A stretch of 64,000 nt of DNA from Myxococcota bacterium (GTDB taxonomy: Bacteria; Myxococcota; B64-G9), in NCBI GenBank assembly GCA_022710975.1, contig JAKLGA010000001.1, positions 682,001-746,000 on the forward strand, given 5' to 3'. Every line of letters begins with the position of its first letter. Position 1 is the stretch's first letter. The notes under the pieces are model-generated. The model was given only the letters and a program-made list of their open reading frames with translations. It searched no databases and had not been told where the DNA came from. The translations under genes were made by a program, and so were the position numbers. Below are positions 42,746 through 53,341 of this stretch, piece by piece.

Positions 42746-43411
42746 TCAATTGTCGGCGCGGCACTCCTCATTGTAGCCGGTGAAAGTGAGGGTTGTTGTC
42801 ACGAGGCGGAATTGGTCCTCGTCGTCCTGGAACTCCACGGCGAAGGTCATGGTGAAAGGGTCTTCGGAAGCCACGGTCGCGGTGCCGCTCGCCACGGTGG
42901 AATGGTACTCAGGAAAATCGCAGAAGTCCCTATAGGTGGGCGCTTCTTCCCATCTCACGTAGATTGCGGGCTCACCGGGAACGTACAGGTCGGCGTCCAT
43001 ATGCAAGACGTTGTAGATCTCTCCCTCGCGTTTTGGGCCCACGAAAAGACGGTCCATGAAAACACTGGCACAGAAATCATCAGCCGATCCGATGGAATCC
43101 TCGCACCAGGGAGGAACCAGATCGGCGCCCATTCCCAGGTACACCTCTCCTGCGAATTCGGAAGGTCCGCTAAAAAACCGATGGTAGTCCTCCCAGCCAG
43201 GGCCATTGCTGTCAATGGACCTGCTGCCAGGATCGTCCAGCAACTCTGGGTAATGGGATTGCCCCTGGACGCGGCTACCACTGTTCTCGACATGCAAGTA
43301 CCTGACCAGGTGTTCGTAGGGACCACATTCACAAGCGGTTACGCAGAGGCCAGAAAGAGCACCTAGCGCGTAGAGCGCTGCCGTGCGCCAGAGCCCAGGC
43401 TTGACAGCCAT
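42746..43411 (-). CDS. Low-GC lipoprotein of unknown function
   Basis: The protein has 221 residues with a signal peptide and lipobox (LCVTACEC), ATG 43411 and a GGGAGG ribosome site. The mature protein is rich in Asp, Glu, Tyr and Phe and reads as a beta-rich domain ([27 protein letters not shown]). I do not recognise it. Base and codon use differ clearly from all neighbours: GC is near 55 % by eye, and A/T-ending codons are common, so recent transfer is plausible. Its promoter is divergent from that of the MBL-fold gene. Confidence 0.7.
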   Translation of the reverse strand: MAVKPGLWRTAALYALGALSGLCVTACECGPYEHLVRYLHVENSGSRVQGQSHYPELLDDPGSRSIDSNGPGWEDYHRFFSGPSEFAGEVYLGMGADLVPPWCEDSIGSADDFCASVFMDRLFVGPKREGEIYNVLHMDADLYVPGEPAIYVRWEEAPTYRDFCDFPEYHSTVASGTATVASEDPFTMTFAVEFQDDEDQFRLVTTTLTFTGYNEECRADN

Positions 43412-43473
43412 GGCCCGACCTCCCGGAAGGGTTGCGAACCGATTTCCCGCTGCGAGAGGACAGGGACGATTCC

Positions 43474-43503
43474 AGTGTAGTCAATCGTGTCCCGAGGCGT
43501 CAA
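43474..43503 (-). promoter_or_regulatory. Candidate sigma-70 promoter for the low-GC lipoprotein
   Basis: Minus strand: TTGACG (43503-43498), 18 bp, TACACT (43479-43474), about 60 nt before the ATG at 43411. Confidence 0.55.
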
Positions 43504-43523
43504 TTGCACACCGGGATCATCGG

Positions 43524-43552
43524 TGGACAAGCGGTGACATCGTGGCTACTGT
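43524..43552 (+). promoter_or_regulatory. Candidate sigma-70 promoter for the MBL-fold hydrolase
   Basis: TGGACA (43524-43529), 17 bp, TACTGT (43547-43552), about 19 bp before the ATG at 43571. Confidence 0.5.
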
Positions 43553-43570
43553 GTTGGGCCGGAGGTGCGC

Positions 43571-44215
43571 ATGCTGGTGTTCGACTCCCTGGAGACCGGG
43601 CCGCTGGCCACCAACTGCTACATCGTGGGCGACTCCGAGACCAAGGAGACGGCGGTGGTGGATCCGGGCGGGCACGTGGGCGCCATCCGCTCCGCGCTCG
43701 ACCGGCACGGGCTCACCTGCAAGTACATCATCAACACCCACGCGCACTTCGATCACGTGGGCGGCAACGCCGAGCTGAAGCGGGCCACCGGCGCCGAGCT
43801 GCTCATCCACCCCGAGGAGGCCGGCTGGCTGCTGCAGCTCAAGGCCCAGGCGCGCATGTTCGGGCTCGCGGCCAGCGACTCGCCGGCCGCCGATCGCACC
43901 CTGGCCGAGGGGGACGTGGTCGAGCTCGGGCAGGTCCGGCTCGAGGTGCGCCACACCCCGGGCCACTCGCCGGGCAGCATCTCGCTGGTGATCGCCGGGG
44001 CCAAGAAGATCCTGGTGGGCGATCTGGTGTTCGCCGGCTCGATCGGCCGCACCGATCTGCCGGGTGGCTCCCTCGAGGCCCTGCGGCAGAGCGTGTTCGA
44101 GAAGATCTTCTGTCACCCGGACGACACCCAGCTCTTCCCGGGCCACGGCCCCAGGACCAGCGTGGGGGTGGAGAAGCGCACCAACCCCTTCCTGGGCGAG
44201 GACGCTCCGTACTGA
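43571..44215 (+). CDS. MBL-fold hydrolase (glyoxalase II-like)
   Basis: The protein has 214 residues. ATG 43571 is chosen over a GTG 6 bp upstream because GGAGG lies 5 nt before it. The metallo-beta-lactamase motif NTHAHFDHVGG gives ligands H57, H59, D61 and H62; further ligands lie in HTPGHSPGS, VGDLVF and FPGHGP. The short length and the phrase GPLATNCYIVGD place it with the glyoxalase II / YcbL-type hydrolases that cleave thioesters. It lacks the extra C-terminal domain of full-length hydroxyacylglutathione hydrolase, so the substrate is uncertain. Cytoplasmic. Confidence 0.88.
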   Translation: MLVFDSLETGPLATNCYIVGDSETKETAVVDPGGHVGAIRSALDRHGLTCKYIINTHAHFDHVGGNAELKRATGAELLIHPEEAGWLLQLKAQARMFGLAASDSPAADRTLAEGDVVELGQVRLEVRHTPGHSPGSISLVIAGAKKILVGDLVFAGSIGRTDLPGGSLEALRQSVFEKIFCHPDDTQLFPGHGPRTSVGVEKRTNPFLGEDAPY

Positions 44216-44267
44216 CTGAATGTCCCCACCGGGGGCCCCGTCCCACGGGGGGAGCAACGGAGGCGGC

Positions 44268-44696
44268 ATGCGGACGTGGCTTGGAGTCGTGGCGCTGGGC
44301 GCGTTGACGGCGTGGGCCGGCCCGGCCCGGGCCGAGGGCCAGGTGCTGAAGGACGGCGACAACTTCGTGTGGACCGCCGAGCTCCTGGCCGGCGCGGCCA
44401 GGGGCGAGGGCAAGCTGGCGCTCACCCTGGTGCCGCGCGGCAAGTGGAAGATCACCCTCGAGGCGCCCCTCAAGGTGGGCCTGGCGCCGCCGGCCGGCCT
44501 GAGCGTGGCCAAGACGCTGCTGAAGAAGGACGACCTGCTGGTCAAGACCAAGGAGCGCGCCCGCTTCGAGGTCGGCTACCAGGTGACCTCCCCGGGCAAG
44601 CACCCGCTCAAGCTGAGCTTCGACTTCGTGCTGTGCGACGACAAGATCTGCCAGAAGAAGAAGTTCGACGTCGAGTACCCCATCCCCGGGCCGTGA
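44268..44696 (+). CDS. Exported 142-residue hypothetical protein
   Basis: ATG 44268 is chosen because GGAGG precedes it and it opens a signal peptide (TWLGVVALGALTAWAGPARAEG). The mature 120 residues are Lys-rich with beta strands (KLALTLVPRGKWKITLEAPL) and a C-terminal segment with two cysteines (FVLCDDKICQKKKFDVEYPI). The latter is faintly reminiscent of the N-terminal domain of thiol-disulfide interchange proteins (DsbD type), but that is weak. It starts 52 bp after the MBL-fold gene and may share its transcript. Confidence 0.65.
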   Translation: MRTWLGVVALGALTAWAGPARAEGQVLKDGDNFVWTAELLAGAARGEGKLALTLVPRGKWKITLEAPLKVGLAPPAGLSVAKTLLKKDDLLVKTKERARFEVGYQVTSPGKHPLKLSFDFVLCDDKICQKKKFDVEYPIPGP

Positions 44697-44714
44697 CCCC
44701 CGCCGCGACCGGCG

Positions 44715-44744
44715 TTGACAGCCCTCCGCTCCCTGGGGTTCAAT
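44715..44744 (+). promoter_or_regulatory. Candidate sigma-70 promoter for the 522-residue exported protein
   Basis: Consensus TTGACA (44715-44720), 18 bp, TTCAAT (44739-44744), about 30 nt before the ATG at 44777. Confidence 0.5.
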
Positions 44745-44776
44745 GGCCCCGCCCCCGCGAGCCCAAGGAGGAGCGC

Positions 44777-46345
44777 ATGCCTCGTCGTGGATGCCTGCTG
44801 GCCGTCCTCGCGCTGCTGGTCCCGGCCACCGCCTGGGCCGGGCTGGCGCCGCTCGAGCGGGTCGGCCGCGCCGTGGCGCCGGCCTCCAAGCCCGCCCTCG
44901 AGCTCCTCGAGGACAGCCTGGAGCTCGCGCTGCAGCCGGAGCGCGGGCTCTACGTCGAGCAGGTCCGCCTGCGCAACGCGGGCCCGGCGGGCGTGGTGCT
45001 GCTGGGCGTGCCGCGCCCGGTGGCCGCGGGCCTCGGCGCGCAGGATCTGGCCGTGCGCTTCCTGGGGGAGGACGCGGCCCGCCCGGCGCCCAGGGTCACC
45101 CCGTGGGTCGGCCAGGACCCCGCCCGGCCGCGCGCCTGGCTCGCCTTCGAGGTCGAGCTGGCGGCCGGCCAGACGCTCGGCCTGGAGCTGAGCTGGTGGC
45201 AGCCGCACGGGGCCGAGGAGCGCTACGGCGTGTGGCGGCTGCTGCAGGCGGAGGACCTGTGGACCACCGGCCTGTGGGCCGGCAAGCCCGCGCGCGTGAG
45301 CCGCAGGGTGCGCCTGGAGCCGGGCGCGTTCTACGTGGCCAGCGAGCCCGAGGCGCGGGCCCTGGAGGACAGCCAGGGCGGGGACTGGGAGCGCATGGAC
45401 CGGCTGCTGGAGCGCGTCGGGAGCCTGCCCGCCCCGGACGAGCGCTGGGCGGTCTTCTTCTGGCTGCGCGACGGGGCCCAGAGCGCCTGCGCGGGGCGCC
45501 CCTGGGACGCGCTGGACGGGGAGGCGGACAGCCGCTGGGCCCCCACGGGCTGTCCGGGCGAGGTGCCCGAGCTGCGCCTGCTGGCGAGCTGCCGCGGCGT
45601 CGGCCTGCTGGAGCCGGACTGTACCCAGGGGCAGGGCGCGAGCCAGGTGGCGGCCGCCCTGCTGCAGGCGCCTGGCGCGCCGGCCGGCGCCCGCCTCGAG
45701 GTCGAGGGCTGGTTCGGCCCCCACCGCGTGTGGAGCGCGCAGGGCGCGGCCAACACCCCGCTGTGGCTCCTGCGGGCCGAGCCCGTGACCTCGCTGCGCT
45801 TCGCCTTCCCGGGCGGGTTCCCCGCCGGCGGTGCGGAGCTGCAGCTCATGCGGGTGGATCTGGAGCGCTCCAGCCCCGGGGCCGAGGCCCACCTGGCCCG
45901 GGGCAAGGCCCGCCCGCGCATGGAGCGCAACTGCACCTACAAGCTGCGCCTGGTCAACCCGATCTGGTTCCAGCACATCACGGTGAAGCTCAAGCCCAGC
46001 CTGCAGGCGCGCGACTGGCTGGTGGAGCTCGACTGCGGCGAGGGCCGGGGCCGGGCGCTGTTCTACGAGCCGACCGCCCACGACGAGGTCCCCAAGGAGG
46101 TCTTCCGGGACGGGCTGTCGGACGAGCTGTACGCCAAGTTCAAGGACGAGCTCGAGCAGCACGAGAAGGAGCACGGCGGGCACGCCGGCGAGCCGCCCGC
46201 CTTCCGCCGCAAGCACCCCGATCGCATCGAGCTGGACGTGGACCCGACCTGCAAGACGCGCCTCATCGGCGTCACCACGGCCCACCCCTACTGCCAGGCG
46301 GGCCCCCGCACGCCCGAGGCGCCGGAGATCGAGCTGCGGTTCTGA
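44777..46345 (+). CDS. Exported hypothetical protein (522 residues)
   Basis: ATG 44777 with AAGGAGG 6 nt upstream opens a signal peptide ([18 protein letters not shown]). The mature protein shows alternating beta strands and acidic loops ([23 protein letters not shown]), a Cys-containing middle, and a charged Glu/His/Lys helix near 440-470 ([21 protein letters not shown]) before a Cys-containing end. I do not recognise the family. The sigma-54 activator gene follows 16 bp later on the same strand, so the two are probably co-transcribed; this protein could be an envelope partner of that regulator. Confidence 0.65.
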   Translation: MPRRGCLLAVLALLVPATAWAGLAPLERVGRAVAPASKPALELLEDSLELALQPERGLYVEQVRLRNAGPAGVVLLGVPRPVAAGLGAQDLAVRFLGEDAARPAPRVTPWVGQDPARPRAWLAFEVELAAGQTLGLELSWWQPHGAEERYGVWRLLQAEDLWTTGLWAGKPARVSRRVRLEPGAFYVASEPEARALEDSQGGDWERMDRLLERVGSLPAPDERWAVFFWLRDGAQSACAGRPWDALDGEADSRWAPTGCPGEVPELRLLASCRGVGLLEPDCTQGQGASQVAAALLQAPGAPAGARLEVEGWFGPHRVWSAQGAANTPLWLLRAEPVTSLRFAFPGGFPAGGAELQLMRVDLERSSPGAEAHLARGKARPRMERNCTYKLRLVNPIWFQHITVKLKPSLQARDWLVELDCGEGRGRALFYEPTAHDEVPKEVFRDGLSDELYAKFKDELEQHEKEHGGHAGEPPAFRRKHPDRIELDVDPTCKTRLIGVTTAHPYCQAGPRTPEAPEIELRF

Positions 46346-46361
46346 GCGCGGGAGGGCGCGC

Positions 46362-47990
<1,629 letters not shown>

Positions 47991-48005
47991 GGCCCGGCCG
48001 GAGGG

Positions 48006-48203
48006 TCAGGGGATGGGCGCGTTGATGCAGAAGTAGATGTTGGCCGAGTAGCTGTCGAGCGCCTTGAATACCTGCGGCACGATGAGCGCGGTGGAGCCCA
48101 CCAGCCCGCCCAGGAGGATCATGGTGATGAGCGCGTACGACATCATGGCCTGGCCGCGCCGCGCCTTGAGCGCCCGCCGCAGGGTCTTCTTCGTCTGGGT
48201 CAT
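48006..48203 (-). CDS. Flp-like pilin (small membrane protein)
   Basis: The 65-residue protein starts at ATG 48203 and is the last gene of the Tad-like operon. A basic N-terminus ([16 protein letters not shown]) precedes a hydrophobic helix starting [20 protein letters not shown]. This matches the Flp/Fap pilin pattern (Gly, four residues, then Glu-Tyr) except that the conserved Glu is Ser (GQAMMSYAL). Length and position fit a Flp subunit that is normally cleaved at the Gly by a prepilin peptidase and polymerised through the helix. No prepilin peptidase is in the window. Confidence 0.7.
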   Translation of the reverse strand: MTQTKKTLRRALKARRGQAMMSYALITMILLGGLVGSTALIVPQVFKALDSYSANIYFCINAPIP

Positions 48204-48229
48204 GGCCGTGCCCTCCTTCCGCCAGGGGT

Positions 48230-48478
48230 CTAGCGCCGGTGCTGCTCCTTGCAGTCGTCCAGGCACTCGTCGAGCATGACCTGGTCGCAGGACTCCTTGC
48301 ACTTCTGCTTGCCCATCGGGTTCTTCACCTTGTCCTCGCACACCTTGTGGCACATGGCCTGGTCTTCCTTGCAGCCCTTGGCGCACTCGGCGTAGGTCTC
48401 GGCGCGGACCGCGAGCGGGGTGAGCAGCATCCCGCCCGCCAGGGCGAGGCCGAGCAGGTCCTTCCAGCGGATCGTCAT
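48230..48478 (-). CDS. Small exported Cys-rich protein
   Basis: The 82-residue protein has a signal peptide (LLGLALAGGMLLTPLAVRAE) and a mature part of about 55 residues with eight Cys in four CxxxC pairs (CAKGC, CHKVC, CKESC, CLDDC). Helical hairpins with paired disulfides (CHCH-like arrangement) are likely. ATG 48478 overlaps the stop of the upstream gene by 4 bp. Function unknown; its place in a pilus-type operon suggests a periplasmic role, for example binding metal or aiding assembly. Confidence 0.65.
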   Translation of the reverse strand: MTIRWKDLLGLALAGGMLLTPLAVRAETYAECAKGCKEDQAMCHKVCEDKVKNPMGKQKCKESCDQVMLDECLDDCKEQHRR

Positions 48479-49242
48479 GGCTTCTTCTCCTCCGCGGGGG
48501 ACGTGACCCCCGTCTCCAGCACCACCATGGTCACCGAGGCCGCCGGGCCGCCCGTCTCGGCGTCGGCCCCGGCCTGCACCTGGATCATGCACGTGGCCGA
48601 GCCCCGGCTCAAGCTGAAATCCTGCCCGGGCAGGGCCTCCTGCTCCCCCTGCAGCCTCCAGCCGTCGGCCTTGGCCTGCGCGGCCAGCGCGCGCCGCGCT
48701 CCGTCCGGCGTCATGCCCGGGACCACGTAGTGCAGCGTGCGGTGACGCGTGCCGCCGTAGGTGCCGTCGGTGCTGGTCACCTCGGTCGCCCGGGGCAGGG
48801 CGGGCAGGTCGTCCGGCAGCGCGGTCGGCAGGCCCACCAGCGGCCTGGGATCCATGCTGGAGAAGACCAGCATGGTCCGGCCGTCGGGCTGGCCCATGGC
48901 GCTGACCAGGTGGGTTTGCGCGCTGGCCCGGTCGAGGTAGCCGATGTAGGCGGAGTTCAGGCTGTAGGCGTGCTCGAGGACGCTCACGCCCCGGGTGGCC
49001 AGCGCCTCGCGGTAGAAGCGCAGCACGGTGCGGATCGGATCGTCGGTGAAGGCGATCAGCGTGCGCTGCGGCACGCCGTTGGTCCGCAGATCGGCCGGGA
49101 TGGGGGTCGAGAGCTGCGGGTAGGCCGGCAGGCCGAGCACGTCCGCGCTGGCCAGCGGCGCGGCCAGGGACAGCGCCAGGGCCAGCGCCCAGCCCCGGGC
49201 GATCCGGCGCGCGCTCCTCTGGCTGTGGACGGCTCCGGCCAT
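48475..49242 (-). CDS. Exported hypothetical protein in the Tad-like operon
   Basis: The 255-residue protein starts at ATG 49242 with a signal peptide (ARRIARGWALALALSLAAPLASAD). The mature region has alternating helices and strands (TLIAFTDDPIRTVLRFYREALATRG; RTMLVFSSMD), with few cysteines and a beta-rich C-terminus. The first part resembles small periplasmic proteins that track helix-strand pairs, but no family is assigned. It lies 8 bp after the TadE-like gene and overlaps the Cys-rich gene. Confidence 0.65.
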   Translation of the reverse strand: MAGAVHSQRSARRIARGWALALALSLAAPLASADVLGLPAYPQLSTPIPADLRTNGVPQRTLIAFTDDPIRTVLRFYREALATRGVSVLEHAYSLNSAYIGYLDRASAQTHLVSAMGQPDGRTMLVFSSMDPRPLVGLPTALPDDLPALPRATEVTSTDGTYGGTRHRTLHYVVPGMTPDGARRALAAQAKADGWRLQGEQEALPGQDFSLSRGSATCMIQVQAGADAETGGPAASVTMVVLETGVTSPAEEKKP

Positions 49243-49250
49243 GGCACCCC

Positions 49251-50291
49251 TCAGCAGTTGGGCTTGACCCCGCAGCCCATGTAGGTGCTCTTGCGGTTGT
49301 CGAGCATCTTCTTGGGCATGTCCTCGTCGCCGTCCTCGTAGGGCAGGGAGTAGAAGTCGCTCGGGCCGTAGGCCGCGTCCACGTCGATGACGAACTTGTC
49401 CCCGTTGTCGTGGTTGACGCCCATCTTGAGGGTGAGCGGGTTGTCCAGGCCCAGGATGCCCTTCTTGATGAAGGCCGCCACCAGCACCAGGGGGCTGGCG
49501 ATCTCGTCGCTGACCGCCTGGCCGATGAACTTGAGGTACATGGCGTAGAAGATGTAGTAGGTGAAGGGCTTCTTCCACATCAGCTCGGTGCGCTCGTAGA
49601 AGGCGTCCCCGCCGTTGCCGCCGGTCTCGAGCCCCTCGGTGATGTTGAACTGCTCGGTGTCGCCCGTGTCGCGCGGGCACTGGCTGCCGGTGTCGTTGCA
49701 GCCGTTGACCGACCAGGAGTCCACCATCAACCCGGCCGCGTACACGGGGTAGGTCAGCTTGTCCTTGCGGGGCTTGAAGAAGTCGACGTCGTCGTGGGAG
49801 AACTCCTGGAGGAAGGTCGAGGGCAGGAAGGTGTTGGTGACCGAGATCTGGCCCGAGCAGGTCACCAGCCCGCCCTTGGTGTACTTCTTGTGGTACTCCT
49901 TCGAGAGCAGCATGTAGCCCTTGTCGCCGAAGTCCTTGTCCACCGCGCAGTCGATCTTCTTCTCCCAGTCGAACTCGGCCCACGGCCCGGACTTGCTGCG
50001 CATGGGCGGATCGTCGCCGGACCACAGGCTCTCGTTGATTTTCTGGTTGAAGTCCTCCGTCACCTTCTTGACGACGTCCTGGGCGGTCTGGTGCTCGTAG
50101 TTCTGGTAGGCGAAGTCCCAGGTGGTCTGGGTGATCGCCTCCTGGGCGTCCAGGCGGTAGCGCAGCGCGTCCTGGAAGTAGAGCGGCAGCAGGGTCAGCG
50201 GCACGAACACCATCATCAGCACGGCCAGCTCCACCACGGCCGCGCCGCGGCTGGAGCGGAGCGCCTTCCTCAGGGCGATGGCGTGTCTCAT
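49251..50291 (-). CDS. TadE-like pilus assembly protein
   Basis: The protein has 346 residues. The N-terminus is a TadE-type prepilin-like segment: basic residues, then SSRGAAVVELAVLMMVFVPLTLLPLYFQDALRYR at 14-47, with the GxxxxE cleavage-type pattern. The C-terminal domain (about 60-346) is large, rich in aromatic and acidic residues, and contains a Cys near its C-terminus (GCGVKPNC). TadE-family pseudopilins are minor subunits of Tad/Flp machines at the cell envelope. Long variants like this are common in Myxococcota. It is 14 bp after the TadG-like gene. Confidence 0.75.
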   Translation of the reverse strand: MRHAIALRKALRSSRGAAVVELAVLMMVFVPLTLLPLYFQDALRYRLDAQEAITQTTWDFAYQNYEHQTAQDVVKKVTEDFNQKINESLWSGDDPPMRSKSGPWAEFDWEKKIDCAVDKDFGDKGYMLLSKEYHKKYTKGGLVTCSGQISVTNTFLPSTFLQEFSHDDVDFFKPRKDKLTYPVYAAGLMVDSWSVNGCNDTGSQCPRDTGDTEQFNITEGLETGGNGGDAFYERTELMWKKPFTYYIFYAMYLKFIGQAVSDEIASPLVLVAAFIKKGILGLDNPLTLKMGVNHDNGDKFVIDVDAAYGPSDFYSLPYEDGDEDMPKKMLDNRKSTYMGCGVKPNC

Positions 50292-50305
50292 GGCATCCTC
50301 CTCGC

Positions 50306-51967
50306 TCACGGGCGCGGGCCGATGATGGCCATGGGCAGGTAGGTGGTCTTGCCACCGGCCCCCAGGACGATGACGGCCTCCGCGATGCGCATGGGCTGCA
50401 GCTTGGCCTTCCAGTGCGGGGCGAACAGGTTGGGCTCTTCCTTCCAGTCGGGCGGGAAGTGGTAGTAGGCGATGGCCTTGGACATGGCCAGGCCGCCGTC
50501 GCGATCCACGGTGGCCTTGGCGCCCGTGTAGGGGGAATTCATGTTCACGCCGGTCTTGATCTCCTGGCCGCCGAGCTCCTCGCCCGGGCTGTCGGCCAGG
50601 TGGACCGTCATCACGCCCGCGTCGCCGCCCAGGTCGACGCTGACCTTGCCGCTGTCGGTGATCTTCCAGGGGCCCTGCTCGTCGGTGTTGTTGAGCAGGC
50701 GCAGATCCTGGCCCACCAGCGAGTAGGCGTGGGGCTGGCCCTGATCGCCGTCCTCCTCGCCCTTGTAGATGGTGAAGCAGGCCGGCACGCTGGAGTTGAG
50801 GCAGCTCATGTTCTTGTGGGCGTCCTGGTCGTCGCAGGACTTCTTCGGCTTGTGCGTGGCCTTGTCGTCGCCCGACCCCAGCTCGACATCGCTGATGGGG
50901 AACAGCATGAAGGCGGAGAAGATGCACATGGAGATGGCGGTCGAGCCGACCAGGCCCTCCTCGGCCGCGCCCACGCCCTGGGCGTCGGTCGGGCCGTGCT
51001 GGTTCTTCTTGATCTGCGACTTGGTGCTGTTCGGGCTGGCGATCACCCGGCTCTCGCCCTTGTAGCTCAGCGGGAAGGTCATGCCGTCCGAGGGCTGGGG
51101 GCACTCGTCCAGGAGCTGGGACAGGAGCTGCTCGGGGTGCACGAAGAAGATGAACGGCCGGAACAGGTTGCGGTCGGAGACCATCCGGCTCCAGCGGCTG
51201 GCGTTGGCGATCTCGGCCCCCAGGAAGCGGCGCTGATCCTCGCCCTGCGTCGGCAGGTAGACGGCGCTGGCGAACTTGTAGGCGTTGACCAGCTTGATCT
51301 GGCCCAGGTTGTTGGTGGCCTTGGGCGCGAACTGGCCGCCGTCGCGCTCGGCCCCCTTCAGATCCTTGATGAGCTTGTCCTGCATCAGCTGCATGGACAC
51401 CTTGGCGTAGGTGATGGTCTGGGAGCCGGCGATGTAGAGCATGTGGCGGTCCAGCCAGGTGATGACGTCGACGAAGTCGCCGTCGAGGTCCTTGACGTCG
51501 TCCTGGACCGCGCGGCCCTGCTTGCCGTGCTTCATGGCCGAGCGCAGGTTCTTGATGGCGTGGATGCAGTGCTTGCACATGGAGAAGCAGTAGGGCCAGC
51601 AGCAGGTCAGGCAGGCCACGAACTCGATGCCGGCCAGGATCAGGAAGTTCATCCGGCCGGCGAAGAACAGCTCGGGCACGGCCGTGGCCATGGCCATGTA
51701 GGCGTGCACCGAGGAGGCCGCCACCAGGGCGCCGACGTTGGCCCGGTTGGTGTACGCGAAGAAGTTGAAGGCGCGCGCCATCTGGTTGGCGTTGGTGAAG
51801 GCGGCGGCGTCGGCGAGCTGCTGCACGCGGATCTTCTCGTGCAGCGCCTGGCCGACGTTGAGGGTCATGATCATGGTGACGGCCACCATGAGGATGCCCA
51901 GGACCCCGAGCACCATGGTCTGACCGCGCCGCGCGCGGGCCAGGCTGCGAAGCTTGAGCGCCAGCAT
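50306..51967 (-). CDS. TadG-like pilus assembly protein
   Basis: The protein has 553 residues. The N-terminus matches the TadG N-terminal domain: RRGQTMVLGVLGILMVAVTMIMTLNVGQALHEKIRVQQLADAAAFTNAN (13-60), followed by typical helices in the first 100 residues. A second hydrophobic Cys-rich segment (FVACLTCCWPYCFSMCKHC, about 115-135) is unusual. The rest is soluble, beta-rich and probably periplasmic. TadG-type proteins are membrane-anchored minor components of Tad pili. Spacing to its neighbours is 14 bp on both sides. Confidence 0.75.
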   Translation of the reverse strand: MLALKLRSLARARRGQTMVLGVLGILMVAVTMIMTLNVGQALHEKIRVQQLADAAAFTNANQMARAFNFFAYTNRANVGALVAASSVHAYMAMATAVPELFFAGRMNFLILAGIEFVACLTCCWPYCFSMCKHCIHAIKNLRSAMKHGKQGRAVQDDVKDLDGDFVDVITWLDRHMLYIAGSQTITYAKVSMQLMQDKLIKDLKGAERDGGQFAPKATNNLGQIKLVNAYKFASAVYLPTQGEDQRRFLGAEIANASRWSRMVSDRNLFRPFIFFVHPEQLLSQLLDECPQPSDGMTFPLSYKGESRVIASPNSTKSQIKKNQHGPTDAQGVGAAEEGLVGSTAISMCIFSAFMLFPISDVELGSGDDKATHKPKKSCDDQDAHKNMSCLNSSVPACFTIYKGEEDGDQGQPHAYSLVGQDLRLLNNTDEQGPWKITDSGKVSVDLGGDAGVMTVHLADSPGEELGGQEIKTGVNMNSPYTGAKATVDRDGGLAMSKAIAYYHFPPDWKEEPNLFAPHWKAKLQPMRIAEAVIVLGAGGKTTYLPMAIIGPRP

Positions 51968-51981
51968 GGGGTCCTCCTCCC

Positions 51982-52746
51982 TCAATGGACCACGCAGTCG
52001 TTCGACTGCGGGAACTTGTCGATCTTGGCGTCGGACATGAGCTTCGCCGAGTAGTGCGCGCGGATGGGCACGATGTAGACGCCGAACATGTCCGCGGCCA
52101 TCGAGTACTTGTCGAACTTCGGCATGCCGCTGCGGTTCTGATCGACGCGCAGCACGTCGGTGATGTCCTTGTTCAGCCACATGCGGTGGATGACGTAGTC
52201 GGCGAAGGGGATCACCAGGCGGTAGTTCAGCGTCAGCTCGAGGCGGATGTGGGTGCCCTTGCCCGTCCCCCCGGCCACCTCCGGGTTGTCGAAGGGCACG
52301 ACGTTGCCGTCCCCCTCGGCCGAGTAGGTGCCCGGCACGTCATTGCGCAGCGGGCCGCACAGGACGACCTCGGCGTACTTCATGCCCAGCGCGTCGAACA
52401 TCATGTTGGACATCAGGTAGGCGTACTTCTTGACCCACTTGCTGGGCGTGCTGGTGATGGACAGCACCTCGCCGCCGCTCTTGCCGTAGCTCAGGACCGG
52501 CAGCGCGGCGGCCACCGCGGCGCGCTCCATGTCGCCCATCTCGAGGTTGTACAGCGTCCCGGTGCGCACGGCCTTGTAGGCCGCGTACTCGGCGAACAGG
52601 CGGGCCTGCTGCAGCAGCCCCATCTGCAGCAGGCCGAGCAGCAGGAACACCACCATGGGGAGCACGATGGCCGTCTCCACCTCGACCTGGCCGGCCGTCG
52701 AGCCCGTCCTCGGAAGCCTGTCCTGCCCGACTCTCGGATCGTTCAT
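51982..52746 (-). CDS. TadE-like protein, first gene of the Tad-like operon
   Basis: The protein has 254 residues, with ATG 52746. A short polar start is followed by the TadE signature GQVEVETAIVLPMVVFLLLGLLQMGLLQQARLFAEYAAYKAVRTG (19-63), including the GxxxxE motif. The remaining 190 residues form a soluble domain ending near CVVH. It heads the operon TadE-TadG-TadE-exported-Cys-rich-Flp, transcribed from the promoter at 52790-52819. The machinery genes of a complete Tad locus are absent in the window. Confidence 0.8.
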   Translation of the reverse strand: MNDPRVGQDRLPRTGSTAGQVEVETAIVLPMVVFLLLGLLQMGLLQQARLFAEYAAYKAVRTGTLYNLEMGDMERAAVAAALPVLSYGKSGGEVLSITSTPSKWVKKYAYLMSNMMFDALGMKYAEVVLCGPLRNDVPGTYSAEGDGNVVPFDNPEVAGGTGKGTHIRLELTLNYRLVIPFADYVIHRMWLNKDITDVLRVDQNRSGMPKFDKYSMAADMFGVYIVPIRAHYSAKLMSDAKIDKFPQSNDCVVH

Positions 52747-52789
52747 GGCCGCTCCTCGCGTCGCGGAGGGGGGTCCCCCTCACGCCTCC

Positions 52790-52819
52790 AGGCTAGGCCC
52801 GGGCTGAGAGCCCTCACAA
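52790..52819 (-). promoter_or_regulatory. Candidate sigma-70 promoter for the Tad-like operon
   Basis: Minus strand: TTGTGA (52819-52814), 18 bp, TAGCCT (52795-52790). The spacer holds a dyad GGGCT-gag-AGCCC (52801-52813). I found no convincing sigma-54 (-24/-12) element here. Confidence 0.45.
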
Positions 52820-52936
52820 TCCGTAAGGTGGACCAGCCATTGTCTCTTTGTTCCCGGGTGGTTGCGTTGGAATCGGACGGGCATCGGTCAAGTGGCCGCC
52901 ACCCGGCGGGCCTTCGGCGCGGCGCGTCAGGAGAGC

Positions 52937-53341
52937 TCACCAGTGTTGCAGGCGCCAGCCCTCGTGCGTGCGCACCATGACCCCGCGCAGCTCCTCGCCG
53001 GCGGCGGTCTGGAACCGGAAGGTGACCTCGACCCGGCTGGTCGGCTGGTGGCCGAGCCAGCGGGCGCCCGCGAGCAGCGCGCGGGCCTCGGGGCCGAGAT
53101 CCCGCGCGGCGTAGGCCTCCCGCTCCTCCCGGGCCAGGCCCGGCCAGTAGCACCCGACCAGCGCCTCCCGGTCGCCGCGCTGGACGGCCTGCTGCCAGCT
53201 CTGGAAGGCCAGGGCCGGGGAGCGGAAGCCCTCGGGCAGGCGCGGATCCGGATCGAAGGGCCCGGGTAGGCGGAGGCAGCCCGCCCCCGCGGTGAGCAGC
53301 GCGAGCAGGAGGGCGGCCCGCGCCCGTCCCCCGAAGGCCAT
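52937..53341 (-). CDS. Small lipoprotein
   Basis: The likely start is ATG 53341 (MAFGGRARAALLLALLTAGAGC), giving a 134-residue lipoprotein (lipobox AGAGC). An in-frame ATG 14 codons upstream lies in a second copy of the same 20-bp repeat, so the true start is not certain. The mature domain (about 30-134) has helices and a C-terminal strand pair (GVMVRTHEGWRLQHW) like NTF2/SnoaL-type folds. It is divergent from the TPR lipoprotein gene. Confidence 0.65.
   Translation of the reverse strand: MAFGGRARAALLLALLTAGAGCLRLPGPFDPDPRLPEGFRSPALAFQSWQQAVQRGDREALVGCYWPGLAREEREAYAARDLGPEARALLAGARWLGHQPTSRVEVTFRFQTAAGEELRGVMVRTHEGWRLQHW

Noticed and set aside
48006-52746. Complete Tad pilus locus
   Set aside because: Only TadE/TadG/Flp-like genes are present; no ATPase, platform, secretin or prepilin peptidase is in the window.
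52747-52936. Sigma-54 promoter for the Tad-like operon
   Set aside because: No GG-N10-GC pair with acceptable flanks was found on the minus strand; the sigma-70-like pair is better.
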